64,000 nt of DNA from positions 682,001 to 746,000 of the forward strand of contig OZ244776.1 in assembly GCA_965219515.1 (NCBI GenBank), given 5' to 3'. The stretch comes from Ilyomonas sp965219515. GTDB lineage: Bacteria > Bacteroidota > Bacteroidia > Chitinophagales > Chitinophagaceae. The notes under the pieces are model-generated. The model saw only the letters and a program-made list of their open reading frames with translations, searched no databases and had not been told where the DNA came from. Position numbers and translations under genes: made by a program. Positions 45,103 to 53,455 of this stretch are shown here, in pieces (the first letter of the stretch is position 1; each line of letters begins with the position of its first letter).

Positions 45103-45609
45103 ATGAGCCAGGGCTATCAAATCTACGATCAAAATCAACTCTACTTTCTTACATTTCAGATTGTAAAGTGGGTAGATGTTTTTACAAGAAATGAATACAA
45201 ACAAATCATTGTAAACAGTTTCGATTATTGCCGGAAACACAAAGGGCTGGCGTTGTATGGCTATGTGATTATGACCAATCATATTCATCTCGTTGCCCGG
45301 GCAAAAGAACCATTTCGCTTGTCGGATATTATGAGGAACTTTAAAAAGTTTACGGCAAACCAATTGCTGCCGCTGCTGCAACAGCCGCAGGAGAGCCGCA
45401 GCGATTGGATGATGAAGCGGTTTGAATTTGCGGAGCGGGAGCACCAGCGGAACAGTGTGTTTTAATTGTGGACGCATGAAAATCATGCGATAGAGTTGTT
45501 TTCGCCGCAGGTAACGCAGCAAAAGTTGGATTACATTCATAACAATCCTGTCAGGACAGGCATGGTAGAAAAGGCGGAGGATTATTTATACAGCAGCGCA
45601 AGAAATTAG
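45103..45609 (+). pseudogene. REP-associated tyrosine transposase (RAYT) with in-frame stop
   Basis: The 168-codon frame encodes a Y1/HUH transposase of the REP-associated type: MSQGYQIYDQNQLYFLTFQI, the HUH motif in VIMTNHIHLVARAKEP, the YCRKHKGLALYGYVI stretch, and the C-terminal DYIHNNPVRTGMVEKAEDYL. A TAA at 45463-45465 (codon 121) interrupts it just before L-W-T-H-E-N-H-A-I-E-L, and the frame is otherwise intact to 45609. It probably arose from a CAG or CAA codon. RAYTs are single-copy domesticated relatives of IS200 that recognise REP hairpins. The flanking inverted REPs support that role here. Confidence 0.9.
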
Positions 45610-45656
45610 GCAGGAATGCGGAGATGGTAGAGATTGATTTTTTGTAGCGTTGATTT

Positions 45657-45714
45657 GCAAATCGGGAGATTTGCGGACGGAGCGACGTAGTCAGGAGACT
45701 ACGCCAAGCGGGGG
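45657..45714 (-). repeat. REP element, copy 6 (right flank of RAYT, inverted)
   Basis: GCAAATC-GGGA-GATTTGC (45657-45674) then CGTAGTC-AGGA-GACTACG (45686-45703), followed by GCCAAGCGGGGG. It is the reverse complement of the left flank with small changes. Confidence 0.95.
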
Positions 45715-45849
45715 AGACGGTGCTGGAATCATAAGTATTCTTTTTGCGGAATCGCAAAATCAAAAAACACTACTGTGTAAGTTGCGTTTCTTATATCCTT
45801 TTGCTGATGTAAATTACCTTTTTTCTTTTTTTGTCATTAATAACAGCGT

Positions 45850-46440
45850 ATGGCGATCAGTACAGAAGAAGTTAGAGATATCATCGTAAACAACATAGGC
45901 CTTACAGATGAGCATTGGCAGACATTCCTAAGCCGGGTAAAAATCAGGAGCCTGAAGCGGAAAGAATTTCTTGTAAAAGCCGGAACGGTCTGCAACATCA
46001 TCGGGCTGGTAAACAGTGGTGTGCTGCGTTCGTTTGTTACCGGCAATGGAGAGGAGCATAACACTGATTTTTATTTTCCGTATTGCTTGGTCAGTGCCTA
46101 TTCAAGCTTCGTCACCCTTTTACCTTCCGATCACTCCATTCAGGCATTATCAGCCACTGAGGTCTGGTGCCTGGCGCTGCCTGATTATGACGAGCTGGTA
46201 TCTGCCGATCCCGTTTGGTTAAGGTTTGGAAAATATGCCGCCGATTTTTTCTTAGTCAGAAAATGCAGGCGTGAAATCTCTTTCCTTAAGCAAAGTGCTA
46301 CAGAACGGTATGCCGGTATGATAAAAGAATATCCTGACATCGAGCAACGGATCCCGCAATATCACATCGCTTCTTATTTAGGCATCAAGCCTGAATCGCT
46401 GAGCCGTATTAAGCTCGCAGATTTTACCAAAAGCAAATAA
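45850..46440 (+). CDS. Crp/Fnr-family regulator (cyclic-nucleotide-binding domain)
   Basis: The 196-residue protein has a cyclic-nucleotide-binding domain (about 20-130: RKEFLVKAGTVCNIIGLVNS, FVTGNGEEHNTDFYFPYCLV) and a C-terminal HTH piece (IPQYHIASYLGIKPESLSRI). This short form is common in Bacteroidota, where the bound ligand is usually unknown. It lies 160 bp before a lactonase-like MBL gene in the same direction and may regulate it. The start ATG at 45850 is the only reasonable one. Confidence 0.88.
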   Translation: MAISTEEVRDIIVNNIGLTDEHWQTFLSRVKIRSLKRKEFLVKAGTVCNIIGLVNSGVLRSFVTGNGEEHNTDFYFPYCLVSAYSSFVTLLPSDHSIQALSATEVWCLALPDYDELVSADPVWLRFGKYAADFFLVRKCRREISFLKQSATERYAGMIKEYPDIEQRIPQYHIASYLGIKPESLSRIKLADFTKSK

Positions 46441-46599
46441 AATAACCCGTATATAAAGAAAGCTTATGCAGATTGAAGTAGCTTAAAAGTCTTGACCTAT
46501 GTTAAGAAAACGGATAGCCTGATGGCTTACATTTGATACTTGTAAATATTGCTGCCGGAACTTTTCCCGCTTGTCAAATCAGATAACAACATACTATCT

Positions 46600-47463
46600 A
46601 TGAAAAATACATTCCTGTTTGCTTTGTCCATGTTTCTTTATGTTTTTTATACCCCGGATGCGGTAGCTCAAACAGATTCTTTCGAAGCGAAACCAACTGT
46701 GCCTGTTGAACTATATACGCTTGATGGCGGTCATTTGTACTTTAACAACATGGGCATCTTCTACGATACAGGCGAGCATGAAGGAGAGCGGGGTGAAATG
46801 GTGGTTCCCTGCTACCTGATTCATCATGGCAAAGACTGGCTGCTGTGGGATACCGGCAACGGCGACGACATGCATACTCACAAAGATGGAGTAATGAAAA
46901 TCGGCATCCACTTCACCGTTACCAAAACGTTGAAGGAGCAACTGGCGCAACTGAATCTGATTCCGAATGATATTACTTACGTGGTGCTTTCGCACCTGCA
47001 TCCTGACCATACCGGAAACATCGGCTTATTTTCCAAGGCAAAGTTCCTGGTGTCGGCAGAGGAACTGAAATGGGCAAATACAACGCCTGCACCGGCGGGT
47101 ATTATTCCATCTATGCTAACCCCGCTGAAGAGCGCAGATATATCAGCCAGCGACAGTGATATCAACGTGTTCGGAGACGGATCGGTTATGGTGTTCCGCA
47201 CGCCGGGTCATACACCGGGGCACCGGTCATTACTGGTAAAGCTTCCGAAGTCCGGAAACGTTATGATAACCGGTGACCTGTACCACACCAAAGAAGGCAT
47301 GGAAAAGAAAATGGTGGATGATGGCAACTTCAACCGTGCTGAGGAACTGGCTTCTTTCGACCGATTTGACCGGATGGTTAAGAATCTGCATGCCAGAATT
47401 ATTATCCAGCATTCCCCCGAAGATTATGCTGCCATGCCAGCCTTTCCTAAATTTCTGGAATAG
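46600..47463 (+). CDS. Exported MBL-fold hydrolase, N-acyl-homoserine-lactonase-like
   Basis: The 287-residue product begins with a signal peptide (MKNTFLFALSMFLYVFYTPDAVAQ). The metallo-beta-lactamase fold shows the dinuclear zinc motif VVLSHLHPDHTGN (H-x-H-x-D-H), FRTPGHTPGHRSL (third His), the bridging Asp in MITGDLYH and a final His in IIIQHSPEDYAA. The combination with VPCYLIHHGKDWLLWDTGNG is that of AHL-lactonase (AiiA/AttM) relatives. A signal sequence is unusual for AiiA itself, so other lactone substrates are possible. A TACATTTG -7-like element lies at 46528-46535. Start at the ATG at 46600. Confidence 0.87.
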   Translation: MKNTFLFALSMFLYVFYTPDAVAQTDSFEAKPTVPVELYTLDGGHLYFNNMGIFYDTGEHEGERGEMVVPCYLIHHGKDWLLWDTGNGDDMHTHKDGVMKIGIHFTVTKTLKEQLAQLNLIPNDITYVVLSHLHPDHTGNIGLFSKAKFLVSAEELKWANTTPAPAGIIPSMLTPLKSADISASDSDINVFGDGSVMVFRTPGHTPGHRSLLVKLPKSGNVMITGDLYHTKEGMEKKMVDDGNFNRAEELASFDRFDRMVKNLHARIIIQHSPEDYAAMPAFPKFLE

Positions 47464-47522
47464 GTGTACAAAGTCATGTCATCACAACAACCTTGTGTCT
47501 TCATACTTTATCCGCTCCCGCT

Positions 47523-48502
47523 ATGCAAAAGAAAGGACTCCTGTTGCTATCTGCTTGTTTGTTTTATTGTCTTTACGTACAGGCGCAGGATCCCTCATTG
47601 CCTTCCGTTAATTTTGGTTTAACCAATCTTGAAGCGGGGAAAACAAGACCACCCGGCTTGTATTATCTTCAGCATCTGCAGATGTACCAGGCACAGACTG
47701 TGCTGGATGTAAACGGGAACGTGATGGCAGATGCACCTCGCAGCAACTACACCATCTCCCTGCACCAGATTTTGTTTGTGAGCCACACCCGTTTACTGAA
47801 AGGATACGTAGGAGGAAATGCTTTGCTGCCGTTTGCGAGGTTTACCCCTGTTTCAAAAGAGGGGCAACGAATCAATCCAGACCCAATTGGTGATGCGGCT
47901 ATCGGCGTATTTGTGCAATGGTACGACAGGAAGCTGTGGGGACTTGACCTCTCCTTTCAGGCGGGGCAGAACTTGGTGTTTCCATCCGGCAGTTTTCATG
48001 AGCGGTATGATGTAAACCCGGGTACGCATCGCTACCGGTATCTTTCGCATTTTGAGTTTACGCTAGTTCCTTTTAAAAGGTTCGCTGTCAGTGCAAAGAA
48101 TAACTTGTATTTCTATTCAAAAGGTTCGCTGTCAGTGCAAAGAATAACTTGTATTTCTATTCAAAAGAACTATCCTCACCGAACCGTCTCGGGGCTGCCT
48201 ACAACCTGAACTATGCTTTGGAATATAAGATTACAAAGAGCTTTACCGCAGAGGCTGCCGGATATTGGTTAGCCCAGCTGGAACAGGATTCGTACCGCGG
48301 CGATAAACATTATTACCGCAACCGCTATGGCATTGCAGATACGAAGGAACAGGTGTTTGGAACCGGCGGCGGATTCGGGTTTACCACAGAGCATCAAACG
48401 TCCATAGAGCTAAAAGCGATGTGGGAGACTGCAGCTAAAAACCGCACACAAGGATTCAGAGGTACTATGGTATTATCTTTCCCGTTGGACGGGAAGAAAT
48501 AA
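47523..48502 (+). pseudogene. Outer-membrane MetA-pathway/phenol-degradation-type protein, broken by 44-bp duplication
   Basis: The frame from MQKKGLLLLSACLFYCLYVQAQ (signal peptide) encodes a beta-rich outer-membrane protein: SVNFGLTNLEAGKTRPPGLY, LLPFARFTPVSKEG, WGLDLSFQAGQNLVFPSGSF. At 48075-48162 a 44-bp sequence occurs twice in tandem, and since 44 is not a multiple of three the frame is lost. Removing one copy joins NNLYFYSK to ELSSPNRLGAAYNLNYALEY and restores about 311 codons ending in VLSFPLDGKK. It resembles the phenol MetA degradation/porin-like family. It follows the lactonase gene by 59 bp. Confidence 0.8.
48075..48162. repeat. 44-bp tandem duplication
   Basis: Two identical 44-bp units (48075-48118 and 48119-48162) begin AAAAGGTTCGCTG and end TTCTATTC, followed by five more bases of a third copy (AAAAG). 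It is the cause of the frameshift in the outer-membrane protein gene. Confidence 0.95.
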
Positions 48503-48710
48503 TACAACGGGCAGTTGTCTGTCTGAAGAGATTAGTATTAGAGAGTTGTCATCGAAGAGTTTATAAGAAACACCGTCTCCTCTGTACCATCTTGTAATAA
48601 TCCAAAAGAAAGCGTTCCAGCATCGTCTCCTGAAAGTTTAAGTTAACCCACAAAAATTCCGAACAGTTTTTATTCATAATCAATGCATTTGCAAAATATA
48701 ATAACCATTC

Positions 48711-48763
48711 CCCCGCTCGGCGTAGTCTCCCGACTACGTTGCATTGTCGGCAAATCTCCCGAT
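48711..48763 (+). repeat. REP element, copy 7 (3' end lost)
   Basis: CCCCCGCTCGG then CGTAGTC-TCCC-GACTACG (48721-48738) and the left arm and loop of the second hairpin, GCAAATC-TCCC-GAT, after which the match stops. The following bases belong to a gene fragment. Confidence 0.88.
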
Positions 48764-49121
48764 GCTCAATGGATTGTTACCACAAATCTGGAACAAAGCA
48801 CTCAATCATTCGACAATCCTAAACAAGGATTTTTTTCTTCACTTACCCTTATACGCCTAAACTCTGAAACAGGTTTTCTGGATAAAGTGAAAGACTTTGC
48901 CTTTGATGGTATTTTACCTGAATCTGCTGTTTTTGATAACACAAGCAGGTTTGTTGCTGTTGCTACTTTTTGACCATTATGATGTCAATAAAAAAGGGGG
49001 TTCGATAGATTTTTAGCGACTGACAGGCGATTTTTTCGACCCCACACGAATTGAATTGGTAAGGACAGATTACTCTATCCCTGTAACACGAGGTGTTCAT
49101 TCGATGGTAATTGTTCGATAA
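48764..49121 (+). pseudogene. C-terminal fragment of a beta-propeller (lactonase-like) protein
   Basis: The frame from the REP junction reads AQWIVTTNLEQSTQSFDN, then SSLTLIRLNSETGFLDKV and SAVFDNTSRFVAVATF, propeller-blade-like sequence. It stops at 48971-48973. With a one-base shift it continues D-H-Y-D-V-N-K-K-G-G-S-I-D-F, a TAG, R-L-T-G-D-F-F-D-P-T-R-I-E and ends RGVHSMVIVR-stop at 49119-49121. It is a doubly broken 3' end whose start was replaced at the REP boundary. Family assignment to YncE/lactonase-like propellers is tentative. Confidence 0.65.
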
Positions 49122-49280
49122 CGATTAAGTACCTAAGAGTAATAGAAACTTAGAAAAACGGCACTCAACAAAAGTATTTGCAAAAGCAGGGCTTGACAAT
49201 GTAACATCAGCTATATGTAAATAATAGCGTTGGTTGAAGCTGACAATTATAAATTTAGCTTTTAATTTTTAACTTCAATT
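49122..49280. other. Spacer between the propeller fragment and the IS903-type element
   Basis: No gene or clear signal. The last nine bases, ACTTCAATT (49272-49280), are the left target-site duplication of the insertion element. Confidence 0.6.
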
Positions 49281-50383
49281 GGCGTTGTTGCATGAATAAA
49301 TATAAAGATGAGCGATAGTTATTCACTTATAAAAAAGAACAGGCATAGATTAGTTAGTTAGTGGTTACAACATCATTAACAACACAATCTATACCTGATG
49401 AGTAAAGATAAGTACAAAGTCAGAAACTGGTCGGCTTACAATAATGGATTACAGCAACGCGGGTCTTTGTGTTTATGGATAGAGAAAGACATTGCAGATC
49501 ATTGGAAAGCTCCCCGTGAGGGGAACAGGCGTGGGGGTCAGAAGCAATACAGTGATAGGGCTATAGAAATATGCCTTACCATCCGTAAGATATACCACTT
49601 GGCATTGCGGCAAACGGAAGGCTTTATGTGCAGTTTTTTCAAACTGACAAAAGCAGATGTAAAAGTGCCCCATTACAGTGTAATCTGCAGGCGCAGCAAG
49701 GCTTTGGATGTGAAGCTGCAGACAGGAGGGAGCAACAGAACGGTTACAGATATAGTGGTTGACAGCACGGGTCTGAAGGTATATGGAGAAGGGGAATGGA
49801 AAGTTCGCAAACATGGAGCGGGCAAGCACCGCACCTGGATGAAACTGCATGTGGCAGTGGATGAACAGACACAACAGGTGGAAGCGGTAACACTGACTAC
49901 CAATGCGGTTGATGACGCCACTGAAGTGGATGCCTTATTGACACAGATCAAAAAGGAAGTAAAAAGTTTTACAGGCGACGGTGCTTACGATAAAAAGAAG
50001 GTGCGTAAACGGTTGGCAAAAGACAATATAGAACAGGTTATACCGCCAAGGAAAAACGCAGTGATGAGTAAAAAAGGGGATGCCTGTTTACAACAAAGGG
50101 ATAGAGCTATAGAAACGATAGGGGAAACAGGACGAAAAGAATGGAAAATTCAAACCCGTTATCACCAGCGGAGTAAAGCGGAAACCACGATGTTCAGGTA
50201 CAAAACAATTGTGGGTGATAAGTTATTGGCAAGACGAAAAGAAAATCAACTCACAGAAGTAAGAATTGGTTGCAAAATATTAAACATAACATTGAAAACA
50301 AGCAAACCAATAAGCGTAAAAGTAGCTTAACGATTCCAGGATAGGTTATTTAAACCTTATAAATTGATTCATGCAACAAAGCC
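49281..50383 (+). mobile_element. IS5-family (IS903 group) insertion sequence, intact
   Basis: The 1103-bp element is bounded by inverted repeats starting GGC(G/T)TTGTTGCATGAAT: left at 49281-49303, right ending at 50383. ACTTCAATT is duplicated on both sides (49272-49280 and 50384-50392), a 9-bp target repeat. The IR sequence GGCTTTGTTG and the 9-bp duplication are hallmarks of the IS903 subgroup. It contains one uninterrupted transposase gene, so it is probably still mobile and recently inserted. Confidence 0.93.
49398..50330 (+). CDS. IS903-type DDE transposase
   Basis: The 310-residue transposase has the IS5-family DDE core. First Asp is in DIVVDSTGLKVYGEGEW, second in FTGDGAYDKKKVRK, and the Glu in RSKAETTMFRYKTIVGDKL, whose AETxMFRYK pattern is typical of the IS903 group. 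The N-terminus (MSKDKYKVRNWSAYNNGLQQ) is a DNA-binding helix-turn-helix region. No frameshift or stop is seen. It lies 117 bp inside the left end and 53 bp before the right end. Confidence 0.94.
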   Translation: MSKDKYKVRNWSAYNNGLQQRGSLCLWIEKDIADHWKAPREGNRRGGQKQYSDRAIEICLTIRKIYHLALRQTEGFMCSFFKLTKADVKVPHYSVICRRSKALDVKLQTGGSNRTVTDIVVDSTGLKVYGEGEWKVRKHGAGKHRTWMKLHVAVDEQTQQVEAVTLTTNAVDDATEVDALLTQIKKEVKSFTGDGAYDKKKVRKRLAKDNIEQVIPPRKNAVMSKKGDACLQQRDRAIETIGETGRKEWKIQTRYHQRSKAETTMFRYKTIVGDKLLARRKENQLTEVRIGCKILNITLKTSKPISVKVA

Positions 50384-50481
50384 ACTTCAATTATATATTT
50401 TCAATGAGACATTCGTCCCAACCTGGACGAGTAATGAACTCCCTGCCTTGGCAAATACTCCACATTGCGTGCAACCAATGC

Positions 50482-50931
50482 TCAGCTTTTGTAGGGAACC
50501 GTTGCGTATCGCAGCATCACCGCAAGACCTTCTTCTGGATTCAGTCGGCCTTCGGCACTTAGCTTTGCCATCTCGCGGAAATAGTTCACGTAGTAAGCCG
50601 GCGTGAAGGTGCTGAAAAACTCAACGGGTGTATCGGATACATTAGCGAAGGTATGCGGGGCGCCAACCGGAACGACAACATAGTCACCAACATTAGCGTC
50701 CTTGTAGGTATCGCCAAGGATGAACCGGAGAGTTCCTCTGGTGATGAGAAAAGTCTCGTCGTGCATAAGATGGCAATGCTGAGGAGGCCCCGAGACGCCG
50801 GCAGGCAACACTGATGCGACTGCGCCAATCCTGTTGTCAGTTCGTGATCCCTCTTCAAGAACACGGATTTGTGTTGAACCTATTTCAAGTAACTCGCCGC
50901 TTCCGGCGGTAATAAGATTTACATCTGTCAT
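50482..50931 (-). CDS. Cupin-domain protein
   Basis: The 149-residue single-cupin protein shows the two metal motifs: PPQHCHLMHDETFLITRG (His-x-His with Glu) and DYVVVPVGAPHTFANVSD (His). The C-terminal tail FSTFTPAYYVNYFREMAKLS is typical of small dioxygenase-like or sugar-binding cupins. The substrate is unknown. It lies 31 bp after a kelch-protein gene on the same strand. Its base composition is clearly higher in G+C than the flanking genes, like that neighbour, which suggests joint acquisition. Confidence 0.87.
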   Translation of the reverse strand: MTDVNLITAGSGELLEIGSTQIRVLEEGSRTDNRIGAVASVLPAGVSGPPQHCHLMHDETFLITRGTLRFILGDTYKDANVGDYVVVPVGAPHTFANVSDTPVEFFSTFTPAYYVNYFREMAKLSAEGRLNPEEGLAVMLRYATVPYKS

Positions 50932-50962
50932 AATAAATAATTTTTATTAATGAATTAATTTT

Positions 50963-52069
50963 TTATTGTTGAATGGTGAGCGTCATCATGTTGGTTAATG
51001 TGCCGCCGCCGCAAAGCAGGGCGCCACCTGCAAAATAGGCAACGTCGCCTACCGTTGCAGCGCCAAATGCATGGTGCGCCTGAGGCAGCGGTTTTAAGGT
51101 TGTCCAGGTGTTCGTCTTTTCGTTGTATGCAGTTACATCGTCATAAACATTTGTCGTGTATGGCTGGCCACCCGGTTTGCACTCATCGCCGGCGTAGATA
51201 ATCAGCCCGCGAAGCACTGTATAGGCGCCTGAGGAGCGAGGCCTCGGCAAGGGAGCTGCGGTAGTCCATTGATTGGTTTGGGGATCATAAACATCATGCC
51301 TGCCGAGATTGTCAACGACATCAGCGACTCGGCCGCCAAACAAATGAATCTTTCCGTTAAGCACGGCAATGCCCATGTGGTCGCTGGCAGGACCAGGTAC
51401 CGGTGAGCTTTGTGACCAATTCCCGGTCGGGGGATCGTATATTTCGTGCGTATTCAACGTGCCATAGCCGGAGAGCAACTCTGGAAACTCAGGCGATGGG
51501 GGAAGCGTGTCAATTATATTGGAGATGCGCCCGCCAAAGATGTGAAGCTTTCCGCCGACTGCTGCGGCTGCAACAGATCCTCGCGGACTTGAAATTTTAG
51601 GCAGTTCAGTCCACTGATTTGTCTTTGGGTTGTAAACGAAGGCCAGGTTCTGCGGACCTATATGCACAGGCTCTGTGAAGCCGCCGATAGCGTAGAGCTT
51701 ACCGTCCATAGCAGCAACGCTGGCATGACTCAAGGGGTGCGGAAGCAGCGCCTGCTCTTGCCAGGTATTTCGTTCCGGGTCGTACATCATATTCAACGTC
51801 GAGGCAAAGTTTGGCGGCGCGTTGCCTTCCTGCTCTGTGCCTCCGATCACGTAAATCTTGCCGTTAAGCTCCGCCACACCTACTTCGGCCATTCCAACCG
51901 GAAGTTGCGCCGAATTCGCCCAGGTTCCGCTGCCGGTCGTTACATTGGAGGTTGATTTCTTACAGGCCACGACAAATACGACCACAGACAAGATTACGAC
52001 TCCTAAAGCTACGTGTGTAACCGAAGGATTAATGTGAAATACTTTTGAAGGTTTTTTTAGATTTGTCAT
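50963..52069 (-). CDS. Kelch-repeat lipoprotein
   Basis: The 368-residue protein has a long N-terminal stretch leading to a lipobox (VVVFVVACKKSTS, acylated Cys about residue 36) and then six kelch repeats, each with the GGxxx...YDPxxNxW pattern, for example IYVIGGTEQ ... YDPERNTWQEQAL, LYAIGGFTEP ... YNPKTNQWTELP, and IHLFGGRVAD ... YDPQTNQWTTAA. It should form a surface or periplasmic beta-propeller. Its function (for example sugar binding or oxidase-like) is unknown. GC-rich codons compared with nearby genes suggest transfer together with the cupin gene. Confidence 0.9.
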   Translation of the reverse strand: MTNLKKPSKVFHINPSVTHVALGVVILSVVVFVVACKKSTSNVTTGSGTWANSAQLPVGMAEVGVAELNGKIYVIGGTEQEGNAPPNFASTLNMMYDPERNTWQEQALLPHPLSHASVAAMDGKLYAIGGFTEPVHIGPQNLAFVYNPKTNQWTELPKISSPRGSVAAAAVGGKLHIFGGRISNIIDTLPPSPEFPELLSGYGTLNTHEIYDPPTGNWSQSSPVPGPASDHMGIAVLNGKIHLFGGRVADVVDNLGRHDVYDPQTNQWTTAAPLPRPRSSGAYTVLRGLIIYAGDECKPGGQPYTTNVYDDVTAYNEKTNTWTTLKPLPQAHHAFGAATVGDVAYFAGGALLCGGGTLTNMMTLTIQQ

Positions 52070-52387
52070 ATTATTTTATTTGAAGAAAAAATTATTTATA
52101 TTGTTTTCGTTGACCACAACCATTATCTGATTGATAGTGCTTGCCAAACGGCATAATAAAGTGAAGAAAAAGACCTAAAGAGACAATAAACTGATTACTG
52201 TAAAAGGATGTCTATAGTACCAAGGTTCCTTACGCCGAACAACATCCTGATTGCCGTAGCAGCTACACTTAACGGTAATAATGAAAATAGAACAGGCAGT
52301 TACTATCTGCCTTCTATGGCTTCGGCATCGTTTTTACGAATAGGATTGTTTTCAATAACAATCATTAACTGACATAATTCTTTTTAT
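52070..52387. other. Intergenic region without genes
   Basis: No ORF or recognised signal in about 320 bp, apart from a short GGCATCGT at 52323-52330 that resembles half of the GCATCGTC hairpin and a small AGGCAG/CTGCCT inverted pair at 52291-52311. The promoter of the kelch/cupin unit should lie at the left edge. Confidence 0.5.
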
Positions 52388-52837
52388 TTACAATACTTCT
52401 TTATTGATTAGCGCTAACTGTTCCCGGCGGTAAACCCAATAACCAAGAAGTATAAGGATGACAAATATACCCGATGCAAGCACATTTACGTATATAGGTA
52501 TGCCTGCAAGGTGTTGTGGTTCTTCGTGGCTTGGAAGCGGGTTTGCTGTTGGAACAATTAAACTAATGTAAAAAAAAGAAGCTCTGTATATTATTGTAAT
52601 AATAACTGCAATTCGTACTCCCAGCTCAGGCTCTTTGGATTTGCGCCACATAAGCCATAAACCAAGTATGGATACTCCACACAAAAGATTTAAAAAGAGA
52701 AGACCATGATAAACTGCGTGGCCTGTCCATTCAGGGTTAAATATATGAGTATGATTCCAATCTACAGCCACAGATATTATAGTGCTGCTCACGATTATGA
52801 AAGTTATTAAGATTTTCCCTTTGTTTCCTTTGAACAT
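52388..52837 (-). CDS. Four-helix membrane protein of unknown function
   Basis: The 149-residue product has four hydrophobic segments (about 8-26, 42-63, 77-96, 113-135). The first loop contains DWNHTHIFNPEWTGHAVYHG with three His residues, a pattern seen in small DUF6640-like membrane proteins. The C-terminus is charged (YRREQLALINKEVL). It lies 45 bp after a DoxX-family gene and was probably transcribed with it. No function can be given. Confidence 0.75.
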   Translation of the reverse strand: MFKGNKGKILITFIIVSSTIISVAVDWNHTHIFNPEWTGHAVYHGLLFLNLLCGVSILGLWLMWRKSKEPELGVRIAVIITIIYRASFFYISLIVPTANPLPSHEEPQHLAGIPIYVNVLASGIFVILILLGYWVYRREQLALINKEVL

Positions 52838-52882
52838 ATATTTAAGTTTATTCTATTGGTTATACTAATGATAACAATTACA

Positions 52883-53287
52883 TCAATTCGGATGAATTAT
52901 AGATTTTTTAGCTCTGCCCCAAACTATGAATATAGCCAAAGCTGCAAAGAAAGCATTAACCCCTGTAAGAGAAGCTTCGCCTCGTGCAATGTGAAATATA
53001 CTTGCAGCTATCATCAATGCTATTGTTCCCAAACCTGCATAAATGGTAAGTTTTTGAATGCGTAGTAGCGACGGAAATATCAACCCAACCCCCGCCAGTA
53101 AATCCAACATACCTGTTAGTTTTACTAATATGTTATTGTTTTTCACCCAGGGCCACATTTTCACCAGATCTTCCGTTGGTACAAATAGCTTCATATACGA
53201 ACTCCAGAAAAAACTTAATGACAGGATAACCTGAGCTGTCCAAAGGGCAACATTTAATACTTTCATTTTATGATTATTGACAGACAA
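52883..53287 (-). CDS. DoxX-family membrane protein
   Basis: The 134-residue protein with four membrane helices matches the DoxX/DoxD-like family: VILSLSFFWSSYMKLFVPTE, NILVKLTGMLDLLAGVGLIF and an Ala-rich final helix. DoxX-like proteins are linked to quinone or sulfur redox chemistry or to oxidative stress, but most are uncharacterised. It heads a two-gene minus-strand unit with the membrane protein downstream. Confidence 0.85.
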   Translation of the reverse strand: MSVNNHKMKVLNVALWTAQVILSLSFFWSSYMKLFVPTEDLVKMWPWVKNNNILVKLTGMLDLLAGVGLIFPSLLRIQKLTIYAGLGTIALMIAASIFHIARGEASLTGVNAFFAALAIFIVWGRAKKSIIHPN

Positions 53288-53455
53288 CTACAATCTGTTT
53301 TTATGTGTAAAAGGCGTTTTTTGCAGACAGTTTTTCAAAATCAAATAATACATTTTAATGTTATACTGCAGCAGATTATATCCTGAATGGTATATTTTTT
53401 CAATTCGTAAAGCAATAGTGCAACATTGGTATCCTATATTCATTCAACCATTTCT

